Shown here piece by piece: positions 1 through 5,645 of a DNA stretch of 6,212 nucleotides. Source of the DNA: an uncultured Eubacterium sp. (GTDB lineage Bacteria > Bacillota > Clostridia > Lachnospirales > Lachnospiraceae); NCBI GenBank assembly GCA_934320655.1, contig CAKRFN010000033.1, positions 1-6,212 on the forward strand, written 5' to 3'. How positions within the stretch are numbered: position 1 is the stretch's first letter; every line of letters starts with the position of its first letter. The notes beneath the pieces were generated by a model. It had not been told where the DNA came from and searched no databases. It saw nothing but the letters and a program-made list of their open reading frames with translations. The translations under genes were made by a program, and so were the position numbers.

Positions 1-85
1 ATTTTTCAAAAACAGTTCCGCTTCACACCCCGTTTTTCTCCTATTAGTGAGAGGACACCACGCACAGAAAGGAGGTCAACCACCT
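1..85 (+). other. Leader of mobilization module, possible oriT-proximal DNA
   Basis: Non-coding stretch just upstream of mobC. In MobC/relaxase modules of Tn1549-like elements the origin of transfer usually lies close to mobC, so part of an oriT could be here. What is visible is only a short TCTC...GAGA inverted repeat around positions 37-54 and the strong ribosome binding site GGAGG at 71-75 serving the ATG at 86. The oriT idea is inference from context; no nic site can be identified, and the window edge may cut it. Confidence 0.25.
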
Positions 86-482
86 ATGAAACGATATAAC
101 ACGCCCCACCTCAGCCGGGTAATCAAAACCCGGCTGACCGATGAAGAATACGCCGACTTCATAGAACGGCTGGCAGCGTATAGCATGAGCCAGTCCGAGT
201 TTATCCGGCAAGCCATTACGGGGGCAGTCATACGCCCCGTCATAACTGTTTCCCCGGTCAATGATGAACTTGCTTGCCGCCGTTGGGAAGCTGACCGCCG
301 AATACGGCAGGATCGGCGGCAACCTCAATCAGATTGCCCGGTATTTGAACGAATACGGCGTACCGTATAACGCCCTGTCCGGCGAAGTCAGAGCCGCCAT
401 TTCTGACCTTGCCGCCTTGAAGTTTGAAGTCTTGCAGAAAGTGGGTGAAGCTGTTGGCAACATTCAAACATATCAGCTCTAA
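86..482 (+). pseudogene. mobC: MobC-like relaxosome accessory protein, frameshifted
   Basis: Remnant of a MobC-family relaxosome protein, which binds near oriT and helps the relaxase nick plasmid or integrative-element DNA. The start is the ATG at 86, ten bases after GGAGG. The first part (MKRYNTPHLSRVIKTRLTDE...) looks like a ribbon-helix-helix DNA-binding segment with the SQSEFIRQAI helix. The second part (AVGKLTAEYGRIGGNLNQIA, then ARYLNEYG) is the typical MobC C-terminal signature. The two parts are in different frames: the first is open from 86 to about 270, the second from about 271 to the stop at 480-482. Removing one T from the run CTTGCTT at 269-274 restores a continuous protein of about 131 residues (VNDE-LLAAVGK). 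The end overlaps the relaxase start by 29 bases, as in intact modules. Family assignment is confident; the frameshift is read directly, but a sequencing error cannot be excluded. Confidence 0.85.
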
Positions 483-698
483 AAATGCCGACTACGGAGC
501 AGCGGAAGCCTACCTCACTTTTGAGCATGACGAGTTTACCATGAAGCCCACCCTTGATGAAAACGGGCGGCTTGTCCCCCGTGAGGACTACCGCCTTGCC
601 ACGCTGAACTGCGGCGATGAAGATTTTGCCGTAGCCTGTCTGCGCTCCAATCTCCGCTATGGCAAGAACCAAAAACGGGAAGATGTGAAGTCTCACCA
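454..698 (+). pseudogene. Relaxase (mobilization nuclease), N-terminal fragment
   Basis: N-terminal ~81 residues of a relaxase of the type found in Tn1549-like integrative and mobilizable elements of Firmicutes. The family nicks oriT and pilots the single strand during transfer. The likely start is TTG at 454, inside the end of mobC, giving (M)ATFKHISSKNADYGAAEAYL. The segment continues through LNCGDEDFAVACLRSNLRYG and ends at REDVKSH. In the full family the next residues are HYIISFDP, followed by the metal-binding His motif; here the reading changes to unrelated residues at about 697-699 and the frame simply runs on to a stop at 841-843. The metal-binding His motif and the whole C-terminus are gone, so it cannot be active. 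The break coincides with the break of the opposing gene at 698-763, marking a recombination junction. Recognition rests on memory of family sequences. Confidence 0.85.
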
Positions 699-763
699 GA
701 TGTCATTCCTAATTTGCTTCTTCCATAATATGAATAAAAGGCATTTGCATCCAAAAAAATCAT
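698..763 (-). pseudogene. Probable PIN-domain protein, N-terminal fragment
   Basis: A 22-codon minus-strand fragment starting at ATG 763-761 and reading MIFLDANAFYSYYGRSKLG before running into mobilization DNA. The opening, hydrophobic strand then LDAN, resembles the first beta strand and first acidic metal ligand of PIN-domain ribonucleases (VapC-like and related). The start is supported by AGAGGATGAG about 8 bases upstream; an in-frame ATG at 785-787 is possible but has a poor ribosome site. The reading frame stays open leftwards to 536, but those codons are the antisense of the relaxase fragment and are not part of the gene. Only the N-terminus survives, so it is not functional. With so few residues the PIN assignment is tentative, though the good start and the promoter behind it argue for a real gene end. 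Confidence 0.5.
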
Positions 764-831
764 TTTCTCATCCTCTACTTGAATCATTTTTTACCAATAA
801 ACTAGTTTGTAATCTTTGTAACTTTTCATAC

Positions 832-852
832 ATTATATCGTGATTTCATCAC
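832..852 (-). promoter_or_regulatory. Second possible -10 box with adjoining dyad
   Basis: On the minus strand TATAAT (complement of 832-837) is preceded directly by the dyad GTGAT-GAA-ATCAC (840-852), which would lie in the -35/-10 spacer, a common operator position. A -35 box is weak (TTATTG at 16 bp spacing). Its transcript would start about 60 bases upstream of the ATG at 763. This could be a regulated promoter of the truncated gene; the AT-rich setting makes chance matches likely. Confidence 0.3.
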
Positions 853-873
853 TCAATAATATCGCCGTTCGTC

Positions 874-895
874 AAATGCAAATAAATTTGCATTT
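874..895. repeat. Perfect AT-rich inverted repeat
   Basis: Two perfect 10-base arms, AAATGCAAAT (874-883) and ATTTGCATTT (886-895), are separated by AA. In RNA this gives a stem of about 8 pairs. It lies between the two candidate promoters of the truncated gene at 698-763, so it could be a repressor operator or a 5' leader hairpin. On the plus strand a short T run follows it, but the low GC content makes it a poor terminator. Confidence 0.6.
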
Positions 896-910
896 TTCTC
901 ACTTTCGCTC

Positions 911-938
911 ATTATATCACATTTATTCTTTTCGCAAA
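911..938 (-). promoter_or_regulatory. Candidate extended -10 promoter for the truncated PIN-like gene
   Basis: The minus strand has TGATATAAT (TG at 919-918, perfect TATAAT at 916-911), an extended -10 element, with a weak -35 candidate TTTGCG at 938-933 (16 bp spacing). Transcription would start near 904 and run left toward the ATG at 763, giving a leader of about 140 bases with two dyads (874-895 and 840-852). It lies downstream of the terminator at 964-996, so the gene was probably an independent transcription unit. Confidence 0.45.
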
Positions 939-963
939 AATTTCACACAGGACATACAAAGGG

Positions 964-996
964 AAACCTCCAAATCTATTATAGACTTGGAGGCTT
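964..996 (-). terminator. Rho-independent terminator after the Rpn-family remnant
   Basis: On the minus strand arms 996-984 (AAGCCTCCAAGTC) and 976-964 (GATTTGGAGGTTT) pair over 13 positions with two G-U pairs, around a 7-base loop. Thymines end the second arm and a short TTTCCCTTT stretch follows. Read on the plus strand the two G-U pairs become A-C mismatches, so the element is built for the minus strand. It lies 53 bases beyond the stop of the Rpn-family remnant and may also end any read-through from trmD. Confidence 0.7.
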
Positions 997-1048
997 GATT
1001 CTAACCATTTTATTCACAGAAAACTGTTTTCCTGCTACTATAAAAGAA

Positions 1049-1722
1049 CTATGCAAGCGCAGGTTCCTTCCCTGCAATAATCGCTTTCACTTCTTCTACG
1101 TTTTTATCTGTAGCTATAGCAATCTGCTCTACAGTAAAACCATTGTTATGCATATTAAGAATAATTTTTTCTTCTTTTCTTGCCTCTCCAATCGCAATAC
1201 CATCTTCTTTTATTCCCTGACTCAAGTTACACATAACGCTCACATCCTTCCTGAAGTTCTCCTCAATAGGAATATCGTATTCATTTCCAATTATGTTTAG
1301 TTTTTCATCTATTGTAAGTTCCCTAGATAACAATGCTCCCAGCAGACGGTGCAGTTCATACGTCTCATCATGTTCCGGCAGTTCCTTTGCCAATCCAAGC
1401 ATGATGATATTCAGCAAATCAAGATTTCCCTTCCATTCATAGGAACCTATCAAATCTTACCAGACCTTCTTTGATCTCTTCATTTTCTGTGTTGAAACCG
1501 ACCAGTCTTTCACCATTTTTTTCGCTGGCTGCATTTGTGAGTCCAGGCTCTACCGGTACCGTACTGATATGTGGTGTTCCCTCGATGCAGTCGACCACAT
1601 CCTTGGGATTCATGCCCTTAAACTCATCAACTGTTTTTACCAGTATATGTGCCAGTATGCTCTTCTGTCCTAACAGACGCTTTGCACTCGTATCATACTG
1701 TGCAGTATTCTTCGTATGTCAT
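1049..1722 (-). pseudogene. Rpn-family PD-(D/E)XK nuclease/putative transposase, decayed
   Basis: Degraded member of the Rpn family (recombination-promoting nucleases, PD-(D/E)XK fold), common in multicopy form in Lachnospiraceae. The original start is probably ATG at 1722-1720 (MTYEEYCT) behind AGAAGGTGG. After eight codons the frame hits TGA; a shift at about 1698-1702, equivalent to loss of two bases, restores YDTSAKRLLGQKSILAHILV and ...STVPVEPGLTNAASEK. This runs to GLVRFD near 1456. There the sequence jumps, again out of frame, to GSYEWKGNLDLLNIIMLGLA, which continues as a long open frame (alternative TTG start at 1453) through AYELHRLLGA-like and MCNLSQGI motifs to GKEPALA and TAG at 1049. 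About 100 or more residues expected between these blocks, including the nuclease core, are missing. Non-functional; a terminator follows at 964-996. The family call is from memory of conserved blocks. Confidence 0.8.
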
Positions 1723-1785
1723 ACTTATTACCACCTTCTGGCAGTATCATAACATATTCGAAACAAGAACACTGTCGAATCTTGT

Positions 1786-2514
1786 CTATTTGTCTGTCTT
1801 TTTTGTGATCTTCAATTCTTTCTCTGATAACTGTGCTTTTTCCAGCAGATCCGGTCTGCGTTCTGCGGTTCGCAGAACAGACTGCTCCCTACGCCATGCG
1901 TCCACCTTGGCATGATCGCCGGATAACAGGATCGGCGGCACTTTTTTGCCATTCCATTCCTCGGGACGCGAATACTGCGGATACTCTAATAAATTGCCCT
2001 CTAACGATTCCGTGCTGCCGGACTCGTCGTTTGTGAGCACGCCCGGCACCATGCGGCTGATCGCATCGACCATGACCATTGCGGGCAGCTCGCCACCAGT
2101 CAGCACATAGTCTCCGATCGAGACATAGTCCGTGACGATCTCCTCGAGCACACGCTCGTCGATCCCCTCATAGTGTCCACACAGCAGGATCAGATCCTTT
2201 TCCAATGCAAGCTCCTTTGCCTGCGGCTGGGAAAAAATGCTCCCCTGCGGTGTCAGATAAACCGTGCGCGGCTTGTAACCGATGCGATCAACGACAGCGC
2301 GCCACGCATCATAAACCGGCTGCGCCTGCATAACCATGCCTGCACCGCCGCCATACGGATAATCGTCAACTTTTTTATGTTTGTCCAGTGTGTAGTCCCT
2401 GATATTGATACAGTCAATCGTGACGAGCCCCTTGTCGGCGGCGCGTCCGATGATACTCGTATTCAGTCCCTGCGATACCATGTCAGGAAACAGTGTTAAT
2501 ATATGAAAATTCAT
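1786..2514 (-). CDS. trmD: tRNA (guanine-N1-)-methyltransferase TrmD
   Basis: Cytoplasmic enzyme that transfers a methyl group from S-adenosylmethionine to N1 of G37 next to the anticodon of tRNAs reading CNN codons and some others, preventing +1 frameshifting. At 242 residues it has the normal family length. Visible SPOUT trefoil-knot motifs are YLTPQG (86-91), LCGHYEGIDER (111-121) and SIGDYVLTGGE (132-142), followed by LLEYPQYSRPEEW (175-187), LLSGDH (196-201) and a C-terminal helical domain starting near KVDAWRR. The N-terminus MNFHILTLFPDM and the YPYGGGAGMVM loop (53-63) are typical. The position matching the catalytic Asp169 of Escherichia coli TrmD appears to be Glu169 (STESL). It starts 3 bases after the rimM stop, with an AAAGGAT-type ribosome site inside the rimM end, so the two are translationally coupled. 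It is the last intact gene of the operon: rplS, normally next, is absent, and no clear terminator is seen at 1723-1785. Confidence 0.97.
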   Translation of the reverse strand: MNFHILTLFPDMVSQGLNTSIIGRAADKGLVTIDCINIRDYTLDKHKKVDDYPYGGGAGMVMQAQPVYDAWRAVVDRIGYKPRTVYLTPQGSIFSQPQAKELALEKDLILLCGHYEGIDERVLEEIVTDYVSIGDYVLTGGELPAMVMVDAISRMVPGVLTNDESGSTESLEGNLLEYPQYSRPEEWNGKKVPPILLSGDHAKVDAWRREQSVLRTAERRPDLLEKAQLSEKELKITKKTDK

Positions 2515-2517
2515 AAT

Positions 2518-3045
2518 CTAATCCTTTTTATTTAAGGCGCGCAGTCCCGGCAGCAGATGCAGTGTCACATAGCCACCTTCAATATTGACCTCCTGCACGC
2601 AATCGTGGATCGCGGGCACAAGCAGTTCGTCGTTTTCCGGTGTTTTGATGACGTATACATCATTCGCTCCGGTCGTGAGCACATCGGTGAGTGTACCGAG
2701 TGTCTCGCCCTCGTCGCTTTTCGCGGTCAGTCCGATGAGGTCTGCCACAAAATACTCGTTTTCCTCTAACTCCACCGCGTGCTCGCGCGTGACATAGAGA
2801 TTACACTTTTTGTACTGCTCGATGTCGTTGATATTGTCGTAATGCTTGAATTTTACGATCACGAGGTTTTTAAAATAGCGGACGCGCTCGACCTCCAGAT
2901 GTAGAAAGCTGCCGTCCTTTTTCTGTAATTCGACCTCGGTCAGATCGTCGTAACGGGATGCGTCGTCGGTCGTCGGAAATACCTTGACTTCGCCGCGCAG
3001 TCCGTGTGTATCTAAAATTGCACCTACCTGCAATAAATCTTCCAT
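2518..3045 (-). CDS. rimM: Ribosome maturation factor RimM
   Basis: Assembly factor for the 30S subunit that helps mature the head domain of 16S rRNA and binds ribosomal protein uS19. The chosen start is ATG 3045-3043, preceded by AAGGAG nine bases away, giving 175 residues (MEDLLQVGAILDTHGLRGEV...), the usual length. Residues about 5-86 form the RimM N-terminal barrel with the THGLRGEVKV signature (13-22) and residues about 95-170 form the PRC-barrel domain with YFVADLIGL (98-106), GANDVYVI (126-133) and LLVPA (141-145). A longer in-frame start at 3117 would add 24 atypical residues and lacks family support. trmD follows after 3 bases. The 236-base gap upstream to khpA is unusually long for this operon and contains repeat and hairpin sequences. 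Confidence 0.96.
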   Translation of the reverse strand: MEDLLQVGAILDTHGLRGEVKVFPTTDDASRYDDLTEVELQKKDGSFLHLEVERVRYFKNLVIVKFKHYDNINDIEQYKKCNLYVTREHAVELEENEYFVADLIGLTAKSDEGETLGTLTDVLTTGANDVYVIKTPENDELLVPAIHDCVQEVNIEGGYVTLHLLPGLRALNKKD

Positions 3046-3082
3046 AATAATATTCTCCTTGCTGTATCTGTGTCTATTAGGT

Positions 3083-3189
3083 GTTTGCAAAATTATTTTC
3101 GTTAGACCTTGGGTCATGCAAGAGGTCGCAGCCTGATCGGGATACTGCTGAAACCGCCGCCAGACAACACATTTTTATATAGTTTCGCA
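3083..3189. repeat. Small MITE-like repeat in the khpA-rimM gap
   Basis: The stretch begins with GTTTGCAAAATTATTTT (3083-3099) and ends with the inverted counterpart ATAGTTTCGCA (3179-3189; minus strand TGCGAAACTAT). These imperfect terminal inverted repeats enclose about 107 bases. Three signatures are shared with the repeat region at 5623-6200: TGCGAAACTAT is identical to 5626-5636; TTTGCAAAATTATTTT followed by CATGCAAG resembles 5874-5905; and AAGAGGTCGCAGC (3120-3132) is identical to the minus strand of 6200-6188. It carries no ORF. It would be transcribed within the operon mRNA. Membership of one mobile or palindromic repeat family is inferred from these shared pieces. Confidence 0.5.
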
Positions 3190-3255
3190 GTCACCTATCT
3201 GTCTATATTGGAACACACCCCCACAAAACAAGAAACGCATGCGTGACTGCGCAAA
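3183..3255. repeat. Hairpin-forming inverted repeat downstream of khpA
   Basis: TTTCGCAGTCAC (3183-3194) and GTGACTGCGCAAA (3243-3255) are complementary except for one extra base, enclosing about 48 bases that include part of a perfect ten-base palindrome, ACGCATGCGT (3235-3244). In the operon transcript this would fold just after the khpA stop. No T run follows, so it is not an intrinsic terminator; it could be an RNA processing or stability element. One arm overlaps the right end of the repeat at 3083-3189. Confidence 0.5.
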
Positions 3256-3281
3256 GCGTATCAACACATGCATCTCAATGG

Positions 3282-3512
3282 CTACTGCATAATATCCACA
3301 ATAACCTTCTTTTCACTTTTTGAGGCTGCTGCTTTCACAACAGAACGGATTGCTTTCGCAATTCGACCCTGTTTACCGATTACCTTACCCATATCGGACT
3401 GTGCAACGCGAAGCTCCACAACGATGGATTTGTCGGTTTCTGTCTCAGTGACTACGACCTGATCCGGGTAATCGACCAAAGCTTTTGCGATTACTTCCAC
3501 TAATTCCTTCAT
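3282..3512 (-). CDS. khpA: KH-domain RNA-binding protein KhpA (YlqC)
   Basis: Small cytoplasmic RNA-binding protein of 76 residues, the standard length for KhpA/YlqC (UPF0109). In Firmicutes it pairs with KhpB/Jag (EloR) and affects cell elongation and division, probably through RNA binding. The single KH domain carries the GxxG loop in IGKQGR (GKQG at 46-49), followed by the helix IAKAIRSVVKAAA and the strand KKVIVDIM. The N-terminus MKELVEVIAKALVDYPDQV is typical. The ATG at 3512 has GTGAGGT upstream and lies 13 bases after the rpsP stop, the usual neighbour. Downstream the operon is interrupted by 236 non-coding bases before rimM. The gene itself is intact. Confidence 0.95.
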   Translation of the reverse strand: MKELVEVIAKALVDYPDQVVVTETETDKSIVVELRVAQSDMGKVIGKQGRIAKAIRSVVKAAASKSEKKVIVDIMQ

Positions 3513-3525
3513 TGGTCTACCTCAC

Positions 3526-3771
3526 TTATTTTTCGATACCAGCTAACTTGAAAATCTTTGCAACAGTTTCGGTAGGCTGCGCACCGTTTGCTAACCACTT
3601 CTTAGCTGCCTCTGCATCTACGTGATACTCGCTGGGGTCCTTTGTAGGATCGTAAGTACCGATCTCATCGATGCTCTGACCGTTACGTGCAGTTCTTGAA
3701 TCTGCAACAACGATTCTATAGAAAGGAGCCTTCTTCTGTCCTAATCTCTTTAATCTGATCTTTACTGCCAT
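3526..3771 (-). CDS. rpsP: 30S ribosomal protein bS16
   Basis: Structural protein of the small ribosomal subunit, binding 16S rRNA in the 5' and central domains early in assembly. The 81-residue product has the family N-terminus MAVKIRLKRLGQKKAPFYRI, then VVADSRTARNGQSIDEIGTY and YDPTKDP, with the C-terminal AAKKWLANGAQPTETVAKIF segment. Length is normal for a short bS16. The ATG at 3771 is preceded by AAGGAGGTGA, the best ribosome binding site in the window, consistent with a protein needed in large amounts. A 38-base gap separates it from ffh upstream, and khpA follows after 13 bases. Confidence 0.98.
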   Translation of the reverse strand: MAVKIRLKRLGQKKAPFYRIVVADSRTARNGQSIDEIGTYDPTKDPSEYHVDAEAAKKWLANGAQPTETVAKIFKLAGIEK

Positions 3772-3809
3772 TTCCTTTCACCTCCTTGGAATTTTTCTTT
3801 TATCTATGG

Positions 3810-5159
3810 TTAAAATGGTAATTTAAACCTTCCCATTTTACCGCCTCTGCCTTTCATCATACCCGGCATCTGCTTCATCATCTTGCGCGCCTGCTCAAAC
3901 TGCTTGACCAGCCGGTTGACTTCTGAGATGTCCACACCAGCGCCGTTTGCGATTCTGCGCTTTCTGCTCGGGTTGAGTACGTTCGGATTTGCCCGCTCCT
4001 GCGGAGTCATGGAGTAGATGATCGCCTCGATGCGCGCCATCTTTTTCTCATCCATCGCATTCTCGATCTCTGCCATCTGTGCACCGCCCATGCCCGGCAT
4101 CATGCCAAGCACGCTGCTCAGTCCACCCAGTTTTTTCATCTGGTTCATCGACTCGAGATAGTCGTCAAAGGAGAACTCTGCCTTTTTGAGACGCTGTTCC
4201 ATCTCCTTCGCCTTATCCGCATCCATCTGTGCCTCTGCCTTTTCAATGAGTGTGAGTACATCACCCATGCCGAGGATTCTCGATGCCATACGATCGGGAT
4301 AAAACTGCTCCAAATCAGAGAGTTTTTCACCCATACCGACATATAAAATCGGCTTTCCGGTCACTGCCCGGATGGATAGCGCCGCACCACCTCTGGTGTC
4401 GCCGTCCAGCTTGGTCAGAATCACGCCATCGATACCGATCGTCTCGTCAAATGTCTTAGCAACATTGACCGCGTCCTGACCTGTCATGGCATCGACAACT
4501 AAAATTGTCTGTGCCACATCCACCTGCTCTTTAATCGAAACAAGCTCCGCCATCATATCTTCATCCACGTGAAGACGTCCGGCTGTATCTAAAATGACCA
4601 GATTGTAGCCATTTTTATTTGCATGCTCGACTGCTGCCTTTGCGATATCTACCGGAGAATTCTTATCTCCCATGGCAAAGACATCTACGCCCTGTTTTTC
4701 ACCGTTGATCTGCAACTGTTGAATCGCTGCGGGACGGTATACGTCACACGCGACGAGCAGCGGCTTTTTGCCCTTCTGCTTGAACTTACCGGCGAGCTTG
4801 GCTGTGGTTGTCGTCTTACCGGCTCCTTGCAGACCTGCCATCATAATGATAGTCGTCTCTTTGCCGGGACGCAAGGCGATCTCTGTCGTCTCCGATCCCA
4901 TGAGTGCGGTCATTTCCTCGTTTACGATCTTAATAACCATCTGTCCGGGATTGAGTCCATTCATCACATCCGCACCGATCGCACGCTCCTGCACGGTCTT
5001 TGTGAACTGCTTGACGACCTTGAAATTGACATCCGCCTCAAGCAGCGCCATCTTGACTTCCTTTAAGGCTGCCTTTACGTCATCCTCTGTCAAGCGTCCT
5101 TTGCTGCGCAGATTCTTGAACACATTCTGAAGTTTTTCCGATAAACCGTCAAATGCCAT
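3810..5159 (-). CDS. ffh: Signal recognition particle GTPase Ffh (SRP54)
   Basis: Protein core of the bacterial signal recognition particle. With the 4.5S/6S SRP RNA it binds signal sequences of nascent membrane and secreted proteins and docks with FtsY at the membrane. The 449 residues are full length. The N domain spans about 1-90. The G domain shows the P-loop GLQGAGKT (109-116), ACDVYRP (137-143), DTAGRLH (191-197), TKLDGD (249-254) and GMGEKLSDLEQF (275-286). The methionine-rich M domain (about 320-433) contains LGMMPGMGG in the finger loop region and SRKRRIANGAG (398-408), the RNA-binding motif usually written SRxxRIAxGSG, here with GAG. The tail MKQMPGMMKGRGGKMGRFKLPF is typical. The start lies 3 bases after the ylxM stop, so translation is probably coupled. 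No SRP RNA gene was recognised in the window. Confidence 0.99.
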   Translation of the reverse strand: MAFDGLSEKLQNVFKNLRSKGRLTEDDVKAALKEVKMALLEADVNFKVVKQFTKTVQERAIGADVMNGLNPGQMVIKIVNEEMTALMGSETTEIALRPGKETTIIMMAGLQGAGKTTTTAKLAGKFKQKGKKPLLVACDVYRPAAIQQLQINGEKQGVDVFAMGDKNSPVDIAKAAVEHANKNGYNLVILDTAGRLHVDEDMMAELVSIKEQVDVAQTILVVDAMTGQDAVNVAKTFDETIGIDGVILTKLDGDTRGGAALSIRAVTGKPILYVGMGEKLSDLEQFYPDRMASRILGMGDVLTLIEKAEAQMDADKAKEMEQRLKKAEFSFDDYLESMNQMKKLGGLSSVLGMMPGMGGAQMAEIENAMDEKKMARIEAIIYSMTPQERANPNVLNPSRKRRIANGAGVDISEVNRLVKQFEQARKMMKQMPGMMKGRGGKMGRFKLPF

Positions 5160-5162
5160 ACG

Positions 5163-5519
5163 CTATAATTCCTCTATGATTTCACCTGAGATCTGTTTGA
5201 TCTCCTCCAGCAGATGTTCCCCGCGGCTACGTTCGTATTCTTCTGCACACTTCTGTATGCGGACTGCCTTTTCACGCAGATCCATGAAACGTGCCATGAG
5301 ATGCAGTGTGTTTTCATATTCCTCTAGCTTTTTCGTGGCTCTCTTAACCAGATCATGCACTGCCTGTCTGGATGTATCCTGATCTTCAGCAATCTCACCT
5401 AACGAAAGATCATCAAATACAAATGCCTCAAAAATTCTTCTCTGATGTTCGTTTAACAGTTCACCATAAAAGTCATAGAGGTATGCCTGCTTTATCTTAG
5501 GTTCCATATCTGATGCCAT
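5163..5519 (-). CDS. ylxM: YlxM-family putative helix-turn-helix protein
   Basis: UPF0122/YlxM protein, encoded next to ffh in most Firmicutes and shown in streptococci to modulate SRP function. The preferred start is ATG 5519-5517, with AAAAGGTG ending eight bases upstream, giving 118 residues; GTG codons at 5528 and 5525 fall inside that ribosome site. Residues about 20-66 form a sigma-region-4-like helix-turn-helix: LNEHQRRIFEAFVFDDLSLG, then EIAEDQDTSRQAVHDLVKR. The rest (about 67-118) is a charged, probably coiled-coil helical tail rich in Glu, Lys and Arg. First gene of the operon; ffh begins 3 bases after its stop. A near-consensus promoter lies 33 bases upstream of the start codon. 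Confidence 0.95.
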   Translation of the reverse strand: MASDMEPKIKQAYLYDFYGELLNEHQRRIFEAFVFDDLSLGEIAEDQDTSRQAVHDLVKRATKKLEEYENTLHLMARFMDLREKAVRIQKCAEEYERSRGEHLLEEIKQISGEIIEEL

Positions 5520-5551
5520 CGTCACCACACCTTTTCTCTCAAGCCTCAGTT

Positions 5552-5580
5552 ATCATACTACAACAAAAAAGAGGTGTCAA
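5552..5580 (-). promoter_or_regulatory. Promoter of the ylxM-ffh-rpsP-khpA-rimM-trmD operon
   Basis: On the minus strand the -35 box is TTGACA (5580-5575, perfect), the spacer is exactly 17 bases and the -10 box is TATGAT (5557-5552, one mismatch). Transcription would start near 5545, leaving a leader of about 25 bases before the ATG at 5519. This is a strong vegetative sigma-A promoter. Its -35 box lies inside the promoter-proximal arm of the hairpin at 5571-5600. Confidence 0.85.
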
Positions 5581-5600
5581 GTATTTTTTCTTGTCACCTC
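5565..5600 (-). terminator. Intrinsic terminator for transcription entering from the right
   Basis: Arms 5571-5581 (GAGGTGTCAAG) and 5590-5600 (CTTGTCACCTC) pair over 11 positions with one central mismatch, around an 8-base loop. On the minus strand the stem is followed by six T (5570-5565), as expected of a Rho-independent terminator. In the plus direction only TCATTTTT follows, which is less convincing. It would stop an upstream minus-strand unit beyond 6212, and overlaps the -35 box of the ylxM promoter. Confidence 0.7.
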
Positions 5601-5622
5601 TCATTTTTATAATGGCATAGGC

Positions 5623-5638
5623 GTTTGCGAAACTATTT
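5623..5638 (+). repeat. Short direct repeat, copy 1, flanking palindrome I
   Basis: GTTTGCGAAACTATTT resembles GCTTGCGAAATATTTT at 5873-5888, and its core TGCGAAACTAT is identical to the minus strand of 3189-3179. The two copies bracket the large palindrome at 5646-5859, so they may mark element boundaries. Confidence 0.5.
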
Positions 5639-5645
5639 AATCATC

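Noticed and set aside
536..697. Leftward extension of the PIN-like open frame to 536.
   Set aside because: The codons below 698 are the antisense of the relaxase fragment, so the extension is an accident of the junction.
1723..1785. A terminator between trmD and the Rpn remnant (ATTCGA...TCGAAT dyad).
   Set aside because: The stem is only six AT-rich pairs with a 13-base loop and no T run.
3046..3117. A longer rimM starting at 3117 (24 extra residues).
   Set aside because: The extra residues do not resemble RimM, and the ATG at 3045 has a good AAGGAG site and begins the conserved domain at the expected distance.
4623..5130. Long plus-strand open frames (120 and 147 codons) opposite ffh.
   Set aside because: They are antisense shadows of the strongly conserved ffh coding sequence.
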